From contig CAWJLY010000003.1 of the NCBI GenBank assembly GCA_963843805.1, forward strand, positions 62,001-126,000: a stretch of DNA of 64,000 nucleotides, given 5' to 3'. Origin of the DNA: Ideonella_A sp963843805 (GTDB lineage: Bacteria; Pseudomonadota; Gammaproteobacteria; Burkholderiales; Burkholderiaceae_C). The first letter of the stretch is position 1. Every line of letters begins with the position of its first letter. Under the pieces are notes generated by a model, which searched no databases, was not told the origin of the DNA, and saw nothing but the letters and a program-made list of their open reading frames with translations. Shown piece by piece: positions 1-9,666 of the stretch. The position numbers and the translations under genes are program-made.

Positions 1-2013
1 CCGAGCGTCGATACCGGCATGGGACTGGAGCGGCTGGCCGCGGTGCTGCAGCATGTGCACAGCAACTACGAGATCGACACCTTCGTCAACCTGCTCGACG
101 CCGCCCGGGAAGTGGTCGGCCAGGCCTGCATCGACCGATGCCGGCCGCGCGCTGCTGCAGGCCGCCGGCCGCGACAGTCCGTCGCTGAAGGTGATTGCCG
201 ACCACATCCGTGCCTGCAGCTTCATCGTCGCCGACGGCGTGATTCCCGGCAACGAGGGGCGCGGCTACGTGCTGCGCCGGATCACCCGGCGGGCGATCCG
301 CCATGGCTACAAGCTCGGCGCGCGCCAGCCGTTCTTCCACCAGCTGGTGGCGGCGCTGGTCGCCGAGATGGGCGAGGCCTATCCCGAACTGCGCCAGCAA
401 GCAGCAAGCGCGTCACCGACGTGCTGCGCCAGGAAGAGGAGCGCTTCTTCCAGACGATCGCCAACGGCATGGAAATCCTCGAATGCGGCGCTCGCCGCGG
501 GCGCCGGCCGGATCGACGGCGAGGTCGCCTTCAAGCTGCACGATACCTACGGCTTTCCGCTCGACCTGACCGCCGATGTCTGCCGCGAGCGCGGCGTCAG
601 CGTCGATACCGCGGGCTTCGATGCGGCGATGGCGCGCCAGCGCGAGCAGGCGCGCGCCGCCGGCAAGTTCAAGATGGCGGCCGGACTCGAATACAGCCGG
701 CGAGGCGACGCACTTCCATGGCTATGAGGAGCTGATCCACGAGCAGGCCGGCGTCGTCGCGCTGTATGTCGACGGCACGCCGGTCGAGCAGGCGGCTGCC
801 GGCGACGATGTCGTCGTCGTGCTCGACCACACGCCGTTCTACGCCGAAAGCGGCGGTCAGGTCGGCGATACCGGCGAACTGCGCAATCCTGGCACCCGCA
901 TCATCGTCGAGGATACGATCAAGGTGCAGGCGGCCGTTTTCGGCCACCAGGGCCGGGTCACCGAAGGCGTGGTCCGGGTCGGCGACATGCTTCGTGGCCC
1001 GGGTCGACGCCGAGCGCCGCGCGCGCACGATGCGCAACCACAGCGTCACCCACCTGATGCACAAGGCCTTGCGCGAGGTGCTCGGGCAGCATGTGCAGCA
1101 GAAGGGCTCGCTGGTCGATGCCGAGCGCACGCGCTTCGACTTCGCCCACAACGCGCCGATGACCGAAGCGCAGATCCGCGAGGTCGAGGTCAAGGTCAAT
1201 GCCGAGATCCTGGCCAATACGCGCGACCGAAGTCGCGCGTGCGTGCCGATCGACGAGGCGCAGAAGCTCGGCGCCATGATGCTGTTCGGCGAGAAATACG
1301 GCGACGAGGTGCGGGTGCTCGACATCGGCAGCAGCCGCGAGCTGTGCGGCGGCACCCATGTGCAGCGCACCGGCGACATCGGCCTGTTCAAGGTGGTCGC
1401 CGAAAGCGGCGTGGCGGCCGGCGTGCGCCGCATCGAGGCGATCACCGGCGACAACGCGCTGGCCTATCTGCAGCGGCTCGAATCCACCGTCAGCCAGTTG
1501 GCGGGCAGCCTGAAGAGCGCACCGGCCGAAGTGCCGGCGCGCCTGGCCCAGCTGCAGGATCAACTGCGCCTGCTCGAGAAGGAGCTGGCGGCGACCAAGG
1601 GCAAGCTGGCTTCGAGCAAGGGCGACGAGTTGATGGCGGCGGCGGTCGATGTCGGTGGGCTGCGGGTGCTGGCGGCGCGCCTCGACGGCGCCGATGCACA
1701 AGACCCTGCGCGAGACGCTCGACAAGCTGAAGGACAAGCTGAAGACCGCGGCGATCGTGCTGGCCGCGGTCGATGGCGGGCGGGTTCAGCTTGCCGCCGG
1801 CGTCACCGCCGACAGCATCGGCAAGCTGAAGGCCGGCGAGCTGGTCAACTTCGTCGCCCAGCAGGTCGGCGGCAAGGGTGGCGGCAAGGCCGACATCGCG
1901 ATGGCCGGCGGCACCGACCCGGCCAGGCTCGACGAGGCGCTGGCGTCGGTTTCCGGCTGGGTGCGCGCAGCGGCTTTGAGCGCGCAGTCGGGCGCCATGC
2001 CACCGCAAGCTAG
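1..2013 (+). CDS. alaS: Alanine--tRNA ligase, 3' part, frameshifted
   Basis: Charges tRNA-Ala with alanine in the cytoplasm and edits mischarged Ser/Gly-tRNA. The window opens inside the gene, in the aminoacylation domain (PSVDTGMGLERL in frame 1). The editing domain shows HSVTHLMH and the metal-binding CGGTHV (about 1340), followed by the C-Ala region. The frame changes near 133, 405, 487, 702, 990 and 1690; nearly all are explained by one extra base, for example AGCCGGCGAG where EYSGEAT needs AGCGGCGAG. Each segment continues the AlaS alignment without loss of residues, so sequencing error is the simplest explanation. The true stop is uncertain: a TGA at 1977 would serve after one more extra base, and the TAG at 2011 otherwise. 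Confidence 0.93.
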
Positions 2014-2068
2014 GGGGGCGGCCGGTCGGCGGACGCCTGGCTGCTTGCCAAGCGGCGGCGCGATCCAT

Positions 2069-3212
2069 ATGGTTGCGCATGCCGACCGCAACCACGATTT
2101 GCCGCTTCATCATGTCGGTGCCGGACGATTGCGGCAGCCAGCCGGAAGTGGCCCTGCCGTGGCTGATCTGGCCTTCGAAACAGCGCCTGAGCTGGAACGT
2201 CGGCTCGGCCTGCAGCCCGGTGCGCTCGGCACGGCGCTGATCACGCTGCTGGGCAAGCTGCCTGCCGGTCTGTGCATCCAGGAGGCGGCCAACGGCCGCT
2301 GTCTGTTCGCCAACCAGACGCATGGCCGATCTGTTCGGGCGACTACCGGCTCACGATCGTCGGCCACGAGGTTGCCGAATGGCTGAACCTCGCACCTGCG
2401 CCGGGACGCTGCGACAGAACCCGGCACCGTTGCAGCCAATCACCCGCTTGCGCCAGCCCTCGCAAGCCAGTCGCTGGCCGTCAGGATCGACGGCCAGTTG
2501 CGCCATTTCTCGCTGTATCAGCACAGGCTGGCTGTCGTCGATGAGCACATGCCCCATTTGTTCTGCAGCATCTGGCTTGAATCGGCATGCCCGGACGGCG
2601 AAATCGATGGTGCCGACGCCATGCCGCGCGGCTCGATGGTCTGCCCGACCCGCTCGCGCGGCTGCGGGCGAGGTCGATCAGGACCAGTTGCGCCGCGAAT
2701 GTCGGCGACCCGTGGTCGATGCCGCCCGCCGCAGATTCGACGATCAGCTATCGGCGCGAACGTCGAACTGTCGGCGCGCGAGCATCGCGAATTTTCGCTC
2801 TTGTATCGTTGGGCGTCGATCGATTCGAGCCCGACCTGGCCCGCCACGGCGCACGTGCCGATCGGCGATCGCGGACGTGGTCGAGCGGTTGCTGCACGCC
2901 GGTTGCGGCGCGCTGGACGCCGTGTTGCAGCTCGATGCGAACACGCTTCATGGTGCTGTTCGCCGGTGTCGGGCTGGCCGACCGCCCATGCGCGGGCCGA
3001 GCGCCTGCGTGCGGCGCTGCGCCAGCCGAAACCGTGCGTCTCGATGAGGACGCCTCATGGCTTCACGGTATCGGTGGGCGTGGCCAGCTATCCGCACACG
3101 GCGCGGACATCGCCGACGCTGTTCGCTGCTGCCGCCGACGGCGCTCGAGCACGCGATGCGCCGCGGCGGCAATCAGGCCGCGCTGGCCAGCATCCGCTTC
3201 GACAGGCGCTGA
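2069..3212 (+). CDS. PAS-like / degenerate GGDEF-domain protein, heavily frameshifted
   Basis: Pieced together from all three frames. The N-terminal part (ATG at 2069) carries a PAS-like stretch, LPAGLCIQEAANGRCLFAN, around 2250-2310. The C-terminal part aligns with a GGDEF domain: FALVSLGVDRFEPDLARHG, then AERLRAALRQ, FTVSVGVASYPH and a final AMRRGGNQAAL before TGA 3210-3212. Where the GGDEF signature should lie I read LDANTLMVLF, so diguanylate cyclase activity is unlikely and a sensor or c-di-GMP-binding role would be inferred. At least six frame changes make exact residues unreliable. It ends 24 bp from the convergent TauE/SafE gene. The family call rests on pattern, not on a search. Confidence 0.5.
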
Positions 3213-3236
3213 GCCGCCACCGGGCCGTCGTCAGGC

Positions 3237-4035
3237 CTACTGCAGGCCCTTGTAGAGCATATAGCCGGCCAGCCCGAACAGCAGCAGCGCGAACAGCGCC
3301 TGAGGTGCCTGACGTTCAGCCGGTGCGCGGTCGCACGCCGATCGGCGCGGTGGTCACGCTGGCCAGCGAGACCACGAGCAGTGCCGGCAGATAGAGAAAG
3401 CCAAGCGTGCCCGGCGGCATGTCGGTCGAGTGACCAGCCGGCAATCACATAACCGAGCGTGCCGGCGAGCGCGATCGGAAAGCCGAGCGCGGCCGAGGTG
3501 CCCACCGCGCTTGTGGATCGCGACGTTGCTGGCGACCATGAACGGCACCGAGATGAAGGCGCCGCCGGCGCCGACCAGCGCCGCCAGCAGACCGATCAAG
3601 CCGCCGGCGGCGACCATGCCCGGCGGCTGCGGCAACTGCCGGCTCGCGTGCGGCTTCAGGTCGAGCAGCATCTGGGTCGCCGAGAAGCCGACGAACAGCG
3701 CGAAAAACAGCGCCATCGCACTGGACGGCAGCCATTTCGCGATCTGCGCGCCGAGCATCGATCCGACGACGATGCCCGGCGCCAGCAGCCGGACGATGTC
3801 CCAGCGCACCGCGCCGCGCGCATGCTGGGCGCGCACCGACGAGACCGACGTGAAGCAGATCGTGGCCAGCGATGTGGCGACCGCCATCTTGATGATGTGC
3901 TCGGCGGGAAAGCCCTTGACCGTCAGCAGCAGCGTGATGAACGGCACCATCATCATGCCGCCGCCGACGCCGAGCAGACCGGCCAGGAATCCGGTAACCG
4001 ATCCGAGCAGCAGCAGTTCGGCGATCGAGTTGCCA
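3237..4035 (-). CDS. TauE/SafE family sulfite exporter-like membrane protein
   Basis: Inner-membrane permease of the TauE/SafE (DUF81) family, whose members move sulfite, sulfonates or other organic anions. The protein shows the repeated glycine-rich motif twice, LLGVGGGMMMVPFIT near the N-terminus and LVGAGGAFISVPFMV in the second half, as expected for the internal duplication, plus several hydrophobic segments. It ends KGLQ followed by TAG (3237-3239). The frame breaks near 3520 and again near 3420-3300. The start is unclear: the coding frame opens immediately after the stop of the upstream EVE gene without an obvious ATG, so a frame error at the 5' end is likely. Substrate unknown. Confidence 0.8.
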
Positions 4036-4037
4036 CT

Positions 4038-4513
4038 CTAGGCCGAGGGCCAAGTCGCCCCCAGCAGTTTCAGCACGGCGCGCCATTCGGCCGGCTGCAC
4101 CGGCGTGATCGACAGGCGGTTGCCGCGGCGCAGCACCAGCATCTCGGCCAGCTCCGGCGCGCTGCGCATTTCGGCCAGCGACAGCAGCCGGGTCTTTGCG
4201 ACGAAGCTCGACGTCGACATGCAGCCAGCGCGGCTCGTCGAGGCTCGATTTCGGGTCGAAATAGGGGCTTGCCGGATCGAACTGGCTGGCGTCCGGATAG
4301 GCTGCGCTGGCCACCCGCGCCAGGCCGGCAATGCCGGGCTGCGGGCACGACGAATGGTAGAACAGCACGCCGTCGCCGATCTGCATCTCGTCGCGCATGA
4401 AATTGCGCGCCTGGTAGCTGCGCACGCCGGTCCACGGCAGGTCTGCGCGGCGCGCGCTCGAGATCGTCGATCGAGCTCTCGGAAGGCTCGCTCTTCATCA
4501 GCCAGTGACGCAT
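4038..4513 (-). CDS. EVE domain-containing protein
   Basis: Small soluble protein of the EVE/PUA-like superfamily (thymocyte nuclear protein 1 type), thought to bind modified bases in nucleic acid. It starts MRHWLMKSEPS and contains GVLFYHSSC and GLARVASAAYPD, typical of the EVE fold, and ends LLGATWPSA. The frame changes near 4445 (after SIDDLER) and near 4205 (after HVDVEL). It lies between the 6S RNA gene and TauE/SafE on the same strand, an order I associate with betaproteobacterial genomes. About 155 residues after frame repair, the usual family length. Confidence 0.85.
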
Positions 4514-4544
4514 GGGTCGCAGCGGTCAGCCTGAAATCGGCAGG

Positions 4545-4698
4545 AGGACGGGGAAGGTGTCCGCCGCAAACCGTGGGCCGCATTCCTGAACCCAGGGTTC
4601 AGGTGGGCGAGGTCAGCTCGGCTTCGGGTTCATCTGACGCGAGACGATCACACCAACCGAGCGATATTCCAAGCCCTTGCTCGCGAGAGCATCGGTTC
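4545..4698 (-). ncRNA. ssrS: 6S RNA
   Basis: Global regulator RNA that binds sigma-70 RNA polymerase by mimicking an open promoter. It sits directly downstream of zapA on the same strand, the classical ssrS location. Reading the minus strand, CTCGGTTGGTGTGA is followed by GAACCCGAAGCCGAGCTGACC and then CACCTGAACCCTGGGTTCAGG with GCGGCGGAC, the order of conserved blocks in E. coli 6S RNA (CGGTTGGTGAGC, TTGAACCAAGGGTTCAA, GCGGCGGCA). A TATATT -10 hexamer (4704-4709, minus strand) lies just upstream. The ends are estimated from this promoter and the last conserved block. I could not assign the closing stem exactly. Confidence 0.78.
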
Positions 4699-4772
4699 AA
4701 GGAAATATAAAACCCACGCAGATGCGACGGACAGGATCCATTCTAAGGCGCATGCGACCGGCGCCTGCCGGA

Positions 4773-5102
4773 TCAGAACAATCGTCCGTCTTCGCCGAGT
4801 ACATCGTCGAGACGGCGGACCAGGTCCGTCGATGTCGACGCTGGGCGCCGACGAATCGTCCGATTGCGGTCTGCGGCGAGCGCCGGCTCGCTTCTGGCGG
4901 CCGGTCGCATGGCCAGCTGATAGCCGAGATTGAGGGCTGCCAGCACGGCGATCCGCTCGCGCGCCTTGACCTTGCCGGCGTCGCGGATGGCGCTCATTTC
5001 GCGGTCGACCTGGCTCACCGCATCGAGCAGCGCCGCCTCGCCGCCGTCGGGGCAGCCGAGCACATAGCTCTGGCCCATGATCGTCACTTCCATCTGCTTC
5101 AT
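4773..5102 (-). CDS. zapA: Cell division protein ZapA
   Basis: FtsZ-ring associated protein that bundles FtsZ protofilaments at midcell. The 109-residue product begins MKQMEVTIMGQSYVLGCPDG, with the family pattern V-x-I-x-G-x-x-Y-x-L-x-C, and continues with the helix DAVSQVDREMSAIRD and RIAVLAALNLGYQL, characteristic of ZapA. The start at 5102 is chosen over the longer open frame because the family begins here and because it overlaps the stop of the upstream ZapB-like gene by four bases (ATGA), which indicates translational coupling. The 6S RNA gene follows. The reading frame is intact. Confidence 0.93.
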   Translation of the reverse strand: MKQMEVTIMGQSYVLGCPDGGEAALLDAVSQVDREMSAIRDAGKVKARERIAVLAALNLGYQLAMRPAARSEPALAADRNRTIRRRPASTSTDLVRRLDDVLGEDGRLF

Positions 5103-5359
5103 GGCTTGCCGTCCTCCTGTGCGGCCGCCGCGATGTCGTCGGCATCGCCGGCGGGCTCGGCCCGGTGGATCTCGTCGGCAGCCGATCGAGCAGGGCGTCG
5201 ATCCGGCCGCGCGCGGCATTCAGTCGCAGCTTGCAGGCTGTCGCGCTCATGGCCGAGCGCGGCAAGCTGCTGCTCGAGCAGGCCGTTGGTGCGCTTGAGC
5301 TCGCTGTGGCGAAGCAGCAGCCGCTCGACCCGATCGGCGAGGTCTTCCAGTGTTGACAT
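5099..5359 (-). CDS. ZapB-like coiled-coil protein upstream of zapA (TIGR02449 type)
   Basis: Short coiled-coil protein: MSTLEDLADRVERLLLRHSE, then a leucine-heptad region LLEQQLAALGHERDSLQ, then RGRIDALLDRLP. This matches the small TIGR02449-type proteins encoded just before zapA in many beta- and gammaproteobacteria and presumed to assist Z-ring assembly. One frame change near 5205 (after DSLQA) joins two open frames; the corrected product is about 86 residues and ends EDGKP. The start at 5359 is preferred to an ATG 27 bases upstream because the family begins MSTLE-like. Its role is inferred from position and coiled-coil character. Confidence 0.75.
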   Translation of the reverse strand: MSTLEDLADRVERLLLRHSELKRTNGLLEQQLAALGHERDSLQAATECRARPDRRPARSAADEIHRAEPAGDADDIAAAAQEDGKP

Positions 5360-5493
5360 GGGCTGCGCTTGTTTCTCCGGCGGCACCCCGGGCGGGCATG
5401 CCAGCAGATTGTAGGCGCGCCAGCCCGGGCCACGCGAACCGGACCAACGAAACGATCGGCGGCGTCGGAGCTCGACTGCTAGACTCGATCGCG

Positions 5494-5707
5494 TTTGGTG
5501 CTCGCGCCGGCGTTCACGCCGGTGCAGTTAAACGGGAAGCAGGAGGACGCCGCCCCACGGGCCGGCTGCCAGCCTGCGCTGCCCCCGCAACGGTCAGCGG
5601 ACGAAGATATCGCTTGTCGATGTTTCTGCTCATGCGTACATGCCACTGGGGCCCGGCCCTGGGAAGGTCGCGTGGGTTGGTCCGCCAGCCCGGATACCGG
5701 CCAGACT
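5494..5707 (+). promoter_or_regulatory. Cobalamin (AdoCbl) riboswitch
   Basis: The leader of btuB contains the conserved blocks of the cobalamin riboswitch in order: GGTGC at about 5498, the AACGGGAAGCAGG block at 5529, the B12-box core GCCTGCGCTGCCCCCGCAACGG at 5574-5595, then GGGAAGG, GCCAGCCCGGATACCGGCC ending near 5702. The element controls outer-membrane receptor and transport genes by sequestering the translation start or terminating transcription when adenosylcobalamin is bound. It sits about 80 bases before the btuB ATG and fits the B12 uptake function of the four genes that follow. Confidence 0.96.
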
Positions 5708-5786
5708 GCGGCTGCTCGTTCGGGGCAGCCTTGTCGCCAACATCTGCGGGGAAGCGGATGCGGGCATTTGCCGAGAGTCCTTTTCC

Positions 5787-7705
5787 ATGAGATCTTTTCT
5801 TGTCCAGGTGCGCCGAGCGCCATTGGCTGGCGGCCGCATGGCCCTTGTTGTCGACCCTGTTCGTTCTTTCAACCGCCGTCCACGGCGCAGACCCGGCTCG
5901 ACCCGGTGGTCGTCACCGCCACCCGCAAGGCGCAAGCCTTGTCACAGATCAGTGCCGATGTGGTGCTGATCGAGTCCGCAACGATCCGCGCCAGTTCGGC
6001 AACCACGCTGGAGGATCTGCTGCGCCAGCAGGCCGGCGTCCAGTTGTCGCGCAACGGCGGGCCGGGCCAGAGCGCCAGCGTGTTGATCCGCGGATCGGGC
6101 GCCGGCAGCACGGTGGTGCTGATCGATGGCGTGCGGGTCGGTTCGGCCACGCTTGGCCAGACCGCGCTGGAATCGATCAGCCTTTCGCAGATCGACCACA
6201 TCGAAGTGCTGCGCGGGCCGGGGTCGAGCCTGTACGGTGCCGACGCGGTCGGCGGCGTCGTGCAGATCTTCACCCGCCGGGGCAGCGAGGGTCAGCAGGT
6301 TTCAGCGCCGGGCTGCGGTCGGGGGCTACGGTTCGCGACTGGCCGATGTGTCGGTGGGCGGCCGATCCGGGCGTCTTGACTACGCCCTCGGTCTTTCGCA
6401 TGAACGCAGCGGCGGTGTCTCGGCGCTTCGCCCCGGCGACCTGTTCGGCAATTTCAACCCCGATCGTGACGGATTCAGGCGCAATGCATGGAATCTGTCA
6501 GCCGGCTTTTCGCCGACCCAGGACCAGCGAATCGGCGTGCAAGCAATGCAAAGCCGCAACGATGCCCGTTACGACGCCAGCGAGTTTGCTGCCGCCGACA
6601 TTTGCGCAGGACAACAGCCCCGATTTTCACAGCCGTGTGCAGACTCGGTTGCTGGCGTTCGACTACCGCGGCCCAATTCGGGCGCAACTGGAACAGTCAG
6701 TTCAAAGCTGTCGCGCAACGAGGACGATTCGGATGCCGGTGGCAATACCATCGACCGATTTCTGACCCGGCGCGACCAGGCGACCTGGCAGAACGCGCTT
6801 CAATATGTCCAGCGACCAGCAACTGGTCGTTGCAGTCGAGCGGCTGGTCGAGAAGGTCGAGGGCACGCCGTTCACGACGCCGCTGTCACGAAGCAACAAC
6901 GCACTGGTGCTCGGTTACAGCGTGCGCTTCGGCCGCCAAGTGGCTGCAGGCTGATCTGCGACACGATGACAACTCGATCTACGGTGGCGTCGGTACGGGT
7001 CGAATCGGCTACAGCATCGAATTGGCGAGCGGATGGCGTGCGCGTGCGCTGGCCGGTACCAGTTTTCGGGCACCGACCTTCAACGACCTGTTCTATCCCG
7101 GCTATGGCGTGTCGACGGTCGAACCCGAACGCGGACGAAGCATCGAAGCCGGTTTGAACTGGACGCGATCAACGCAGCGAAGCCGCGATCACGGTCTTTC
7201 GCAACCGCGTCGAGCAAGCTGATCGCCTACGAAGCCGATCGAAAATTCTGTCCTGCCGGCGCCGGCCTACGATTTCGGCTGCGCGCGCAATCTCAACCAG
7301 GCCAGGCTGCAAGGCGCCAGCCTCGTCTGCCGCGCATGAAGTCGGCGCCTGGAAACTGCGCGCGGTCGGCCGATCTGCTCGATGCGACCGATTCGCGAAC
7401 CGGGTGTCAGGCTGAACCGGCGTGCGGCGCATCAGGCAAGCGTCAGCGTCGACTACGGGTTGGCCGGCCCATGGAGCGTCGGCGCCACTGTGCTGGTTTT
7501 CGGCGCGCGGCCCGATGTCGGGCGCTCAGCTGGCCAGCGAAACCACGCTCGATCTGCGAGCGCGCTGGCGACTCGACTTGCAATGGCAGATCGAGGCCAG
7601 GCTGCTCAATGCCGGCGGACCGCGATGTCCAGCCGGTGCGTGACTACCAGGGGCTTGGCCGACAGGCCTGGATCGGCCTGCGATATGTCGGGCAGCGGCT
7701 TGTAG
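5787..7705 (+). CDS. btuB: TonB-dependent vitamin B12 receptor, frameshifted
   Basis: Outer-membrane receptor importing cobalamin with energy from TonB. After a signal peptide (ATG 5787; hydrophobic stretch with VHGAD cleavage-like site near 5890) comes the TonB box DPVVVTATR, then the plug domain with LRQQAGVQLSRNGGPGQ, SVLIRGSG, VVLIDGVRVG and VLRGPGSSLYGADAVGGVVQI. The barrel follows with SFRAPTFNDLFYPGYG (about 7060-7110) and a C-terminal strand AWIGLRYVG before TAG 7703-7705. I count roughly ten frame changes between 5850 and 7640. The riboswitch upstream and btuFCD downstream support the B12 assignment over another TonB receptor. Confidence 0.92.
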
Positions 7706-7747
7706 CGTCGATGCGAGCAGGGCGTTCGAGCAGGTCTGCTCAAGCTG

Positions 7748-8674
7748 GTGGCGACCGTGCTGGCTGCTTGGTCGGCACTGCGTCAGCACGCTCGCGGACT
7801 GCCGATGCGGCGATGCCGGTGCAGGGCGCAGGCGCCGTTGGCGATACGGGACGACCGCGGCGTCGAGGTGCGGCTGGCCGCGCCGGCGCAACGCATCATC
7901 AGCCTGCTGCCGTCGCTGACCGAAACCGTTTGCGCGCTCGGCGCCTGCGCCCGACTGGTCGGCACCGACCGCCATTCCAATTTCCCGGCGCAGGTCAACG
8001 CATTGCCCAAACTCGGCGGGCTCGACGATGCGCAGGTCGAACGCATCGTCGCCCTGAAGCCCGATCTGGTGCTGCTCGCGATCTCGTCGCGAATCGTCGA
8101 GCGCCTCGAAACACTGGGCATCACGGTGGTCGCACTCGAGCCGCGCAGCGAACGCGATGTTCGACGCGTGCTCGATCAGGTCGCGCAGCTGGTCGGCTCG
8201 CAGGCGGCGCCGGCCGTCTGGGTCGGCATCCAGGCCCAGGTCGAGCAGGCCGTCGGGCAACTCGACCCGGCCGCACGCGGGTTACGCGTGTACTACGAGG
8301 CGGCCAGCGGACCGTATGCGGCAAGCGAGACATCGTTTGTCGGCGAAGCGATGCGCCGGCTGGGCTTGCGCAACATCGTGGCCGGACGGCTCGGCCCGTA
8401 TCCGTTGATCAATCCGGAGCTGGTCGTCGCCGCCGATCCCGAGCTGATCATGATCGCTGCCCGGGATGCGGCCAGCCTGGCTGCGCGCCCCGGATGGCAA
8501 CACGTCAAGGCGCTGCGCGAGAACCGCCTGTGCCGCTTCGGCACAGGCGAGGGCGATATCCTCGCGCGTGCCGGGCCGCGAATGGGCGAGGCGGCACTGT
8601 TGCTGAGCAGCTGCATCAACCATGCACTGGTCGAGTCGCCGCTCGCCGGCACCACAGCGGCGCAGCAGCGATGA
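7748..8674 (+). CDS. btuF: Cobalamin ABC transporter substrate-binding protein
   Basis: Periplasmic protein that passes cobalamin from BtuB to BtuCD. The mature part reads RIISLLPSLTETVCALGA, LVGTDRHSNFP, KLGGLDDAQVERIVALKPDLVL, typical of the BtuF/TroA-like class III binding fold, and later ELVVAADPELIMI and FGTGEGDILARAGPRM. The N-terminal signal peptide is split by frame errors between about 7711 and 7830 (segments LLKLVATVLAA and LVGTASARS lie in different frames), so the start given here (GTG 7748) is a placeholder; an ATG at 7711 is possible. The stop overlaps the btuC ATG (ATGA at 8671-8674). Confidence 0.88.
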   Translation: MATVLAAWSALRQHARGLPMRRCRCRAQAPLAIRDDRGVEVRLAAPAQRIISLLPSLTETVCALGACARLVGTDRHSNFPAQVNALPKLGGLDDAQVERIVALKPDLVLLAISSRIVERLETLGITVVALEPRSERDVRRVLDQVAQLVGSQAAPAVWVGIQAQVEQAVGQLDPAARGLRVYYEAASGPYAASETSFVGEAMRRLGLRNIVAGRLGPYPLINPELVVAADPELIMIAARDAASLAARPGWQHVKALRENRLCRFGTGEGDILARAGPRMGEAALLLSSCINHALVESPLAGTTAAQQR

Positions 8675-9666
8675 CGCTGTCGAGGTCACTCGCAGCGATG
8701 CTGATTGCGGCCGCTCTGTTGGTGGCGGTCGGCCTGGCCATCGGCAGCAGCGGTTGGTCGCCGCCGTGGCAGGCAGATGCCGACGATGCGACAACGGCGC
8801 GAATCGTCTGGGAGATCCGGCTGCCGCGCTCGCTGGGTGCCTGGGCAACCGGGGCATTACTGGGTCTCGGCGGCGCCATTGCACAAGGTCTGTTTCGCAA
8901 TCCGCTGGCCGACCCCTACCTGTTGGGCAGCGCATCCGGCGCGTCGTTGGCCGTCTCGATTGCATTGGCCCTGTTCGCAACCGGTGAGTCGACGGCTGCC
9001 TGGCAGGCGCAGATCGGGCTGACCGGTGCTGCCTTTGTCGGTGCATCGGCTGCCGTGCTGCTGACGTTGACGCTGGCCAAGGGCATGCAGCACGGGCTGC
9101 GGTTGCTGCTGGCCGGCGTCGTGGTCGGCGTCGTGCTCGGTGCCGTGAAGGAGCTGATTCTGTTGTCGACGCCGCAGATCATGCGTTCAATGCAGGCCTT
9201 CATGCTCGGAACAACCGCTTTCATCAACTGGCACGGCGTGTTGTTGCTGCTGCTGCTGCTGATCGTCTGCCTGATTGCCGCACTGGCCGGACGGCGCACC
9301 CTCGACGCCTTGTCGCTCGGGGAGTCGACCGCACGAAGCCTGGGCGTGCAACTCGGTCTGGTGCGCGTCTTGCTGATTGCCACCATGTCATTGGCGACGG
9401 CCGGCGCCGTCGCGCAGGCTGGTCTGATTGCCTTTGTCGGCCTGGTCGCCCCCCATCTGGTTCGCAGCCTGGGCCACGCGGTACACGGCGCCCTGCTGCT
9501 GTTGTCGGCCGCTGCTGGAGGCCTGCTGCTGCTGGCCGCCGATGTCACTGCGCGCTGGGTCATCGCGCCGCAGGAGTTGCCGGTCGGCGTCATCACCGCG
9601 GTACTGGGCGGCGGTTATCTGTTGTGGCTGATGCACAGCCGGCCGCCAGGTGTGCTCGAACGGTGA
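8671..9666 (+). CDS. btuC: Cobalamin ABC transporter permease
   Basis: Inner-membrane permease of the FecCD/BtuC family, expected to have about ten helices. It is 331 residues with the family landmarks RLPRSLGAWATGALLGLGGAIAQG, NPLADPYLLGSASGAS, GLIAFVGLVAPHLVR and the C-terminal ELPVGVITAVLGGGYLLWL. The ATG overlaps the btuF stop and the gene's own stop overlaps the btuD GTG, so btuF-btuC-btuD are translationally coupled. The frame is intact, unlike btuB upstream. Specificity for B12 is inferred from the riboswitch and btuB; siderophore permeases share the fold. Confidence 0.93.
   Translation: MTLSRSLAAMLIAAALLVAVGLAIGSSGWSPPWQADADDATTARIVWEIRLPRSLGAWATGALLGLGGAIAQGLFRNPLADPYLLGSASGASLAVSIALALFATGESTAAWQAQIGLTGAAFVGASAAVLLTLTLAKGMQHGLRLLLAGVVVGVVLGAVKELILLSTPQIMRSMQAFMLGTTAFINWHGVLLLLLLLIVCLIAALAGRRTLDALSLGESTARSLGVQLGLVRVLLIATMSLATAGAVAQAGLIAFVGLVAPHLVRSLGHAVHGALLLLSAAAGGLLLLAADVTARWVIAPQELPVGVITAVLGGGYLLWLMHSRPPGVLER

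Noticed and set aside
1690..1700. Programmed ribosomal frameshifting as an explanation of the many frame changes
   Set aside because: There is no shared slippery sequence, and the changes occur several times per gene in unrelated families.
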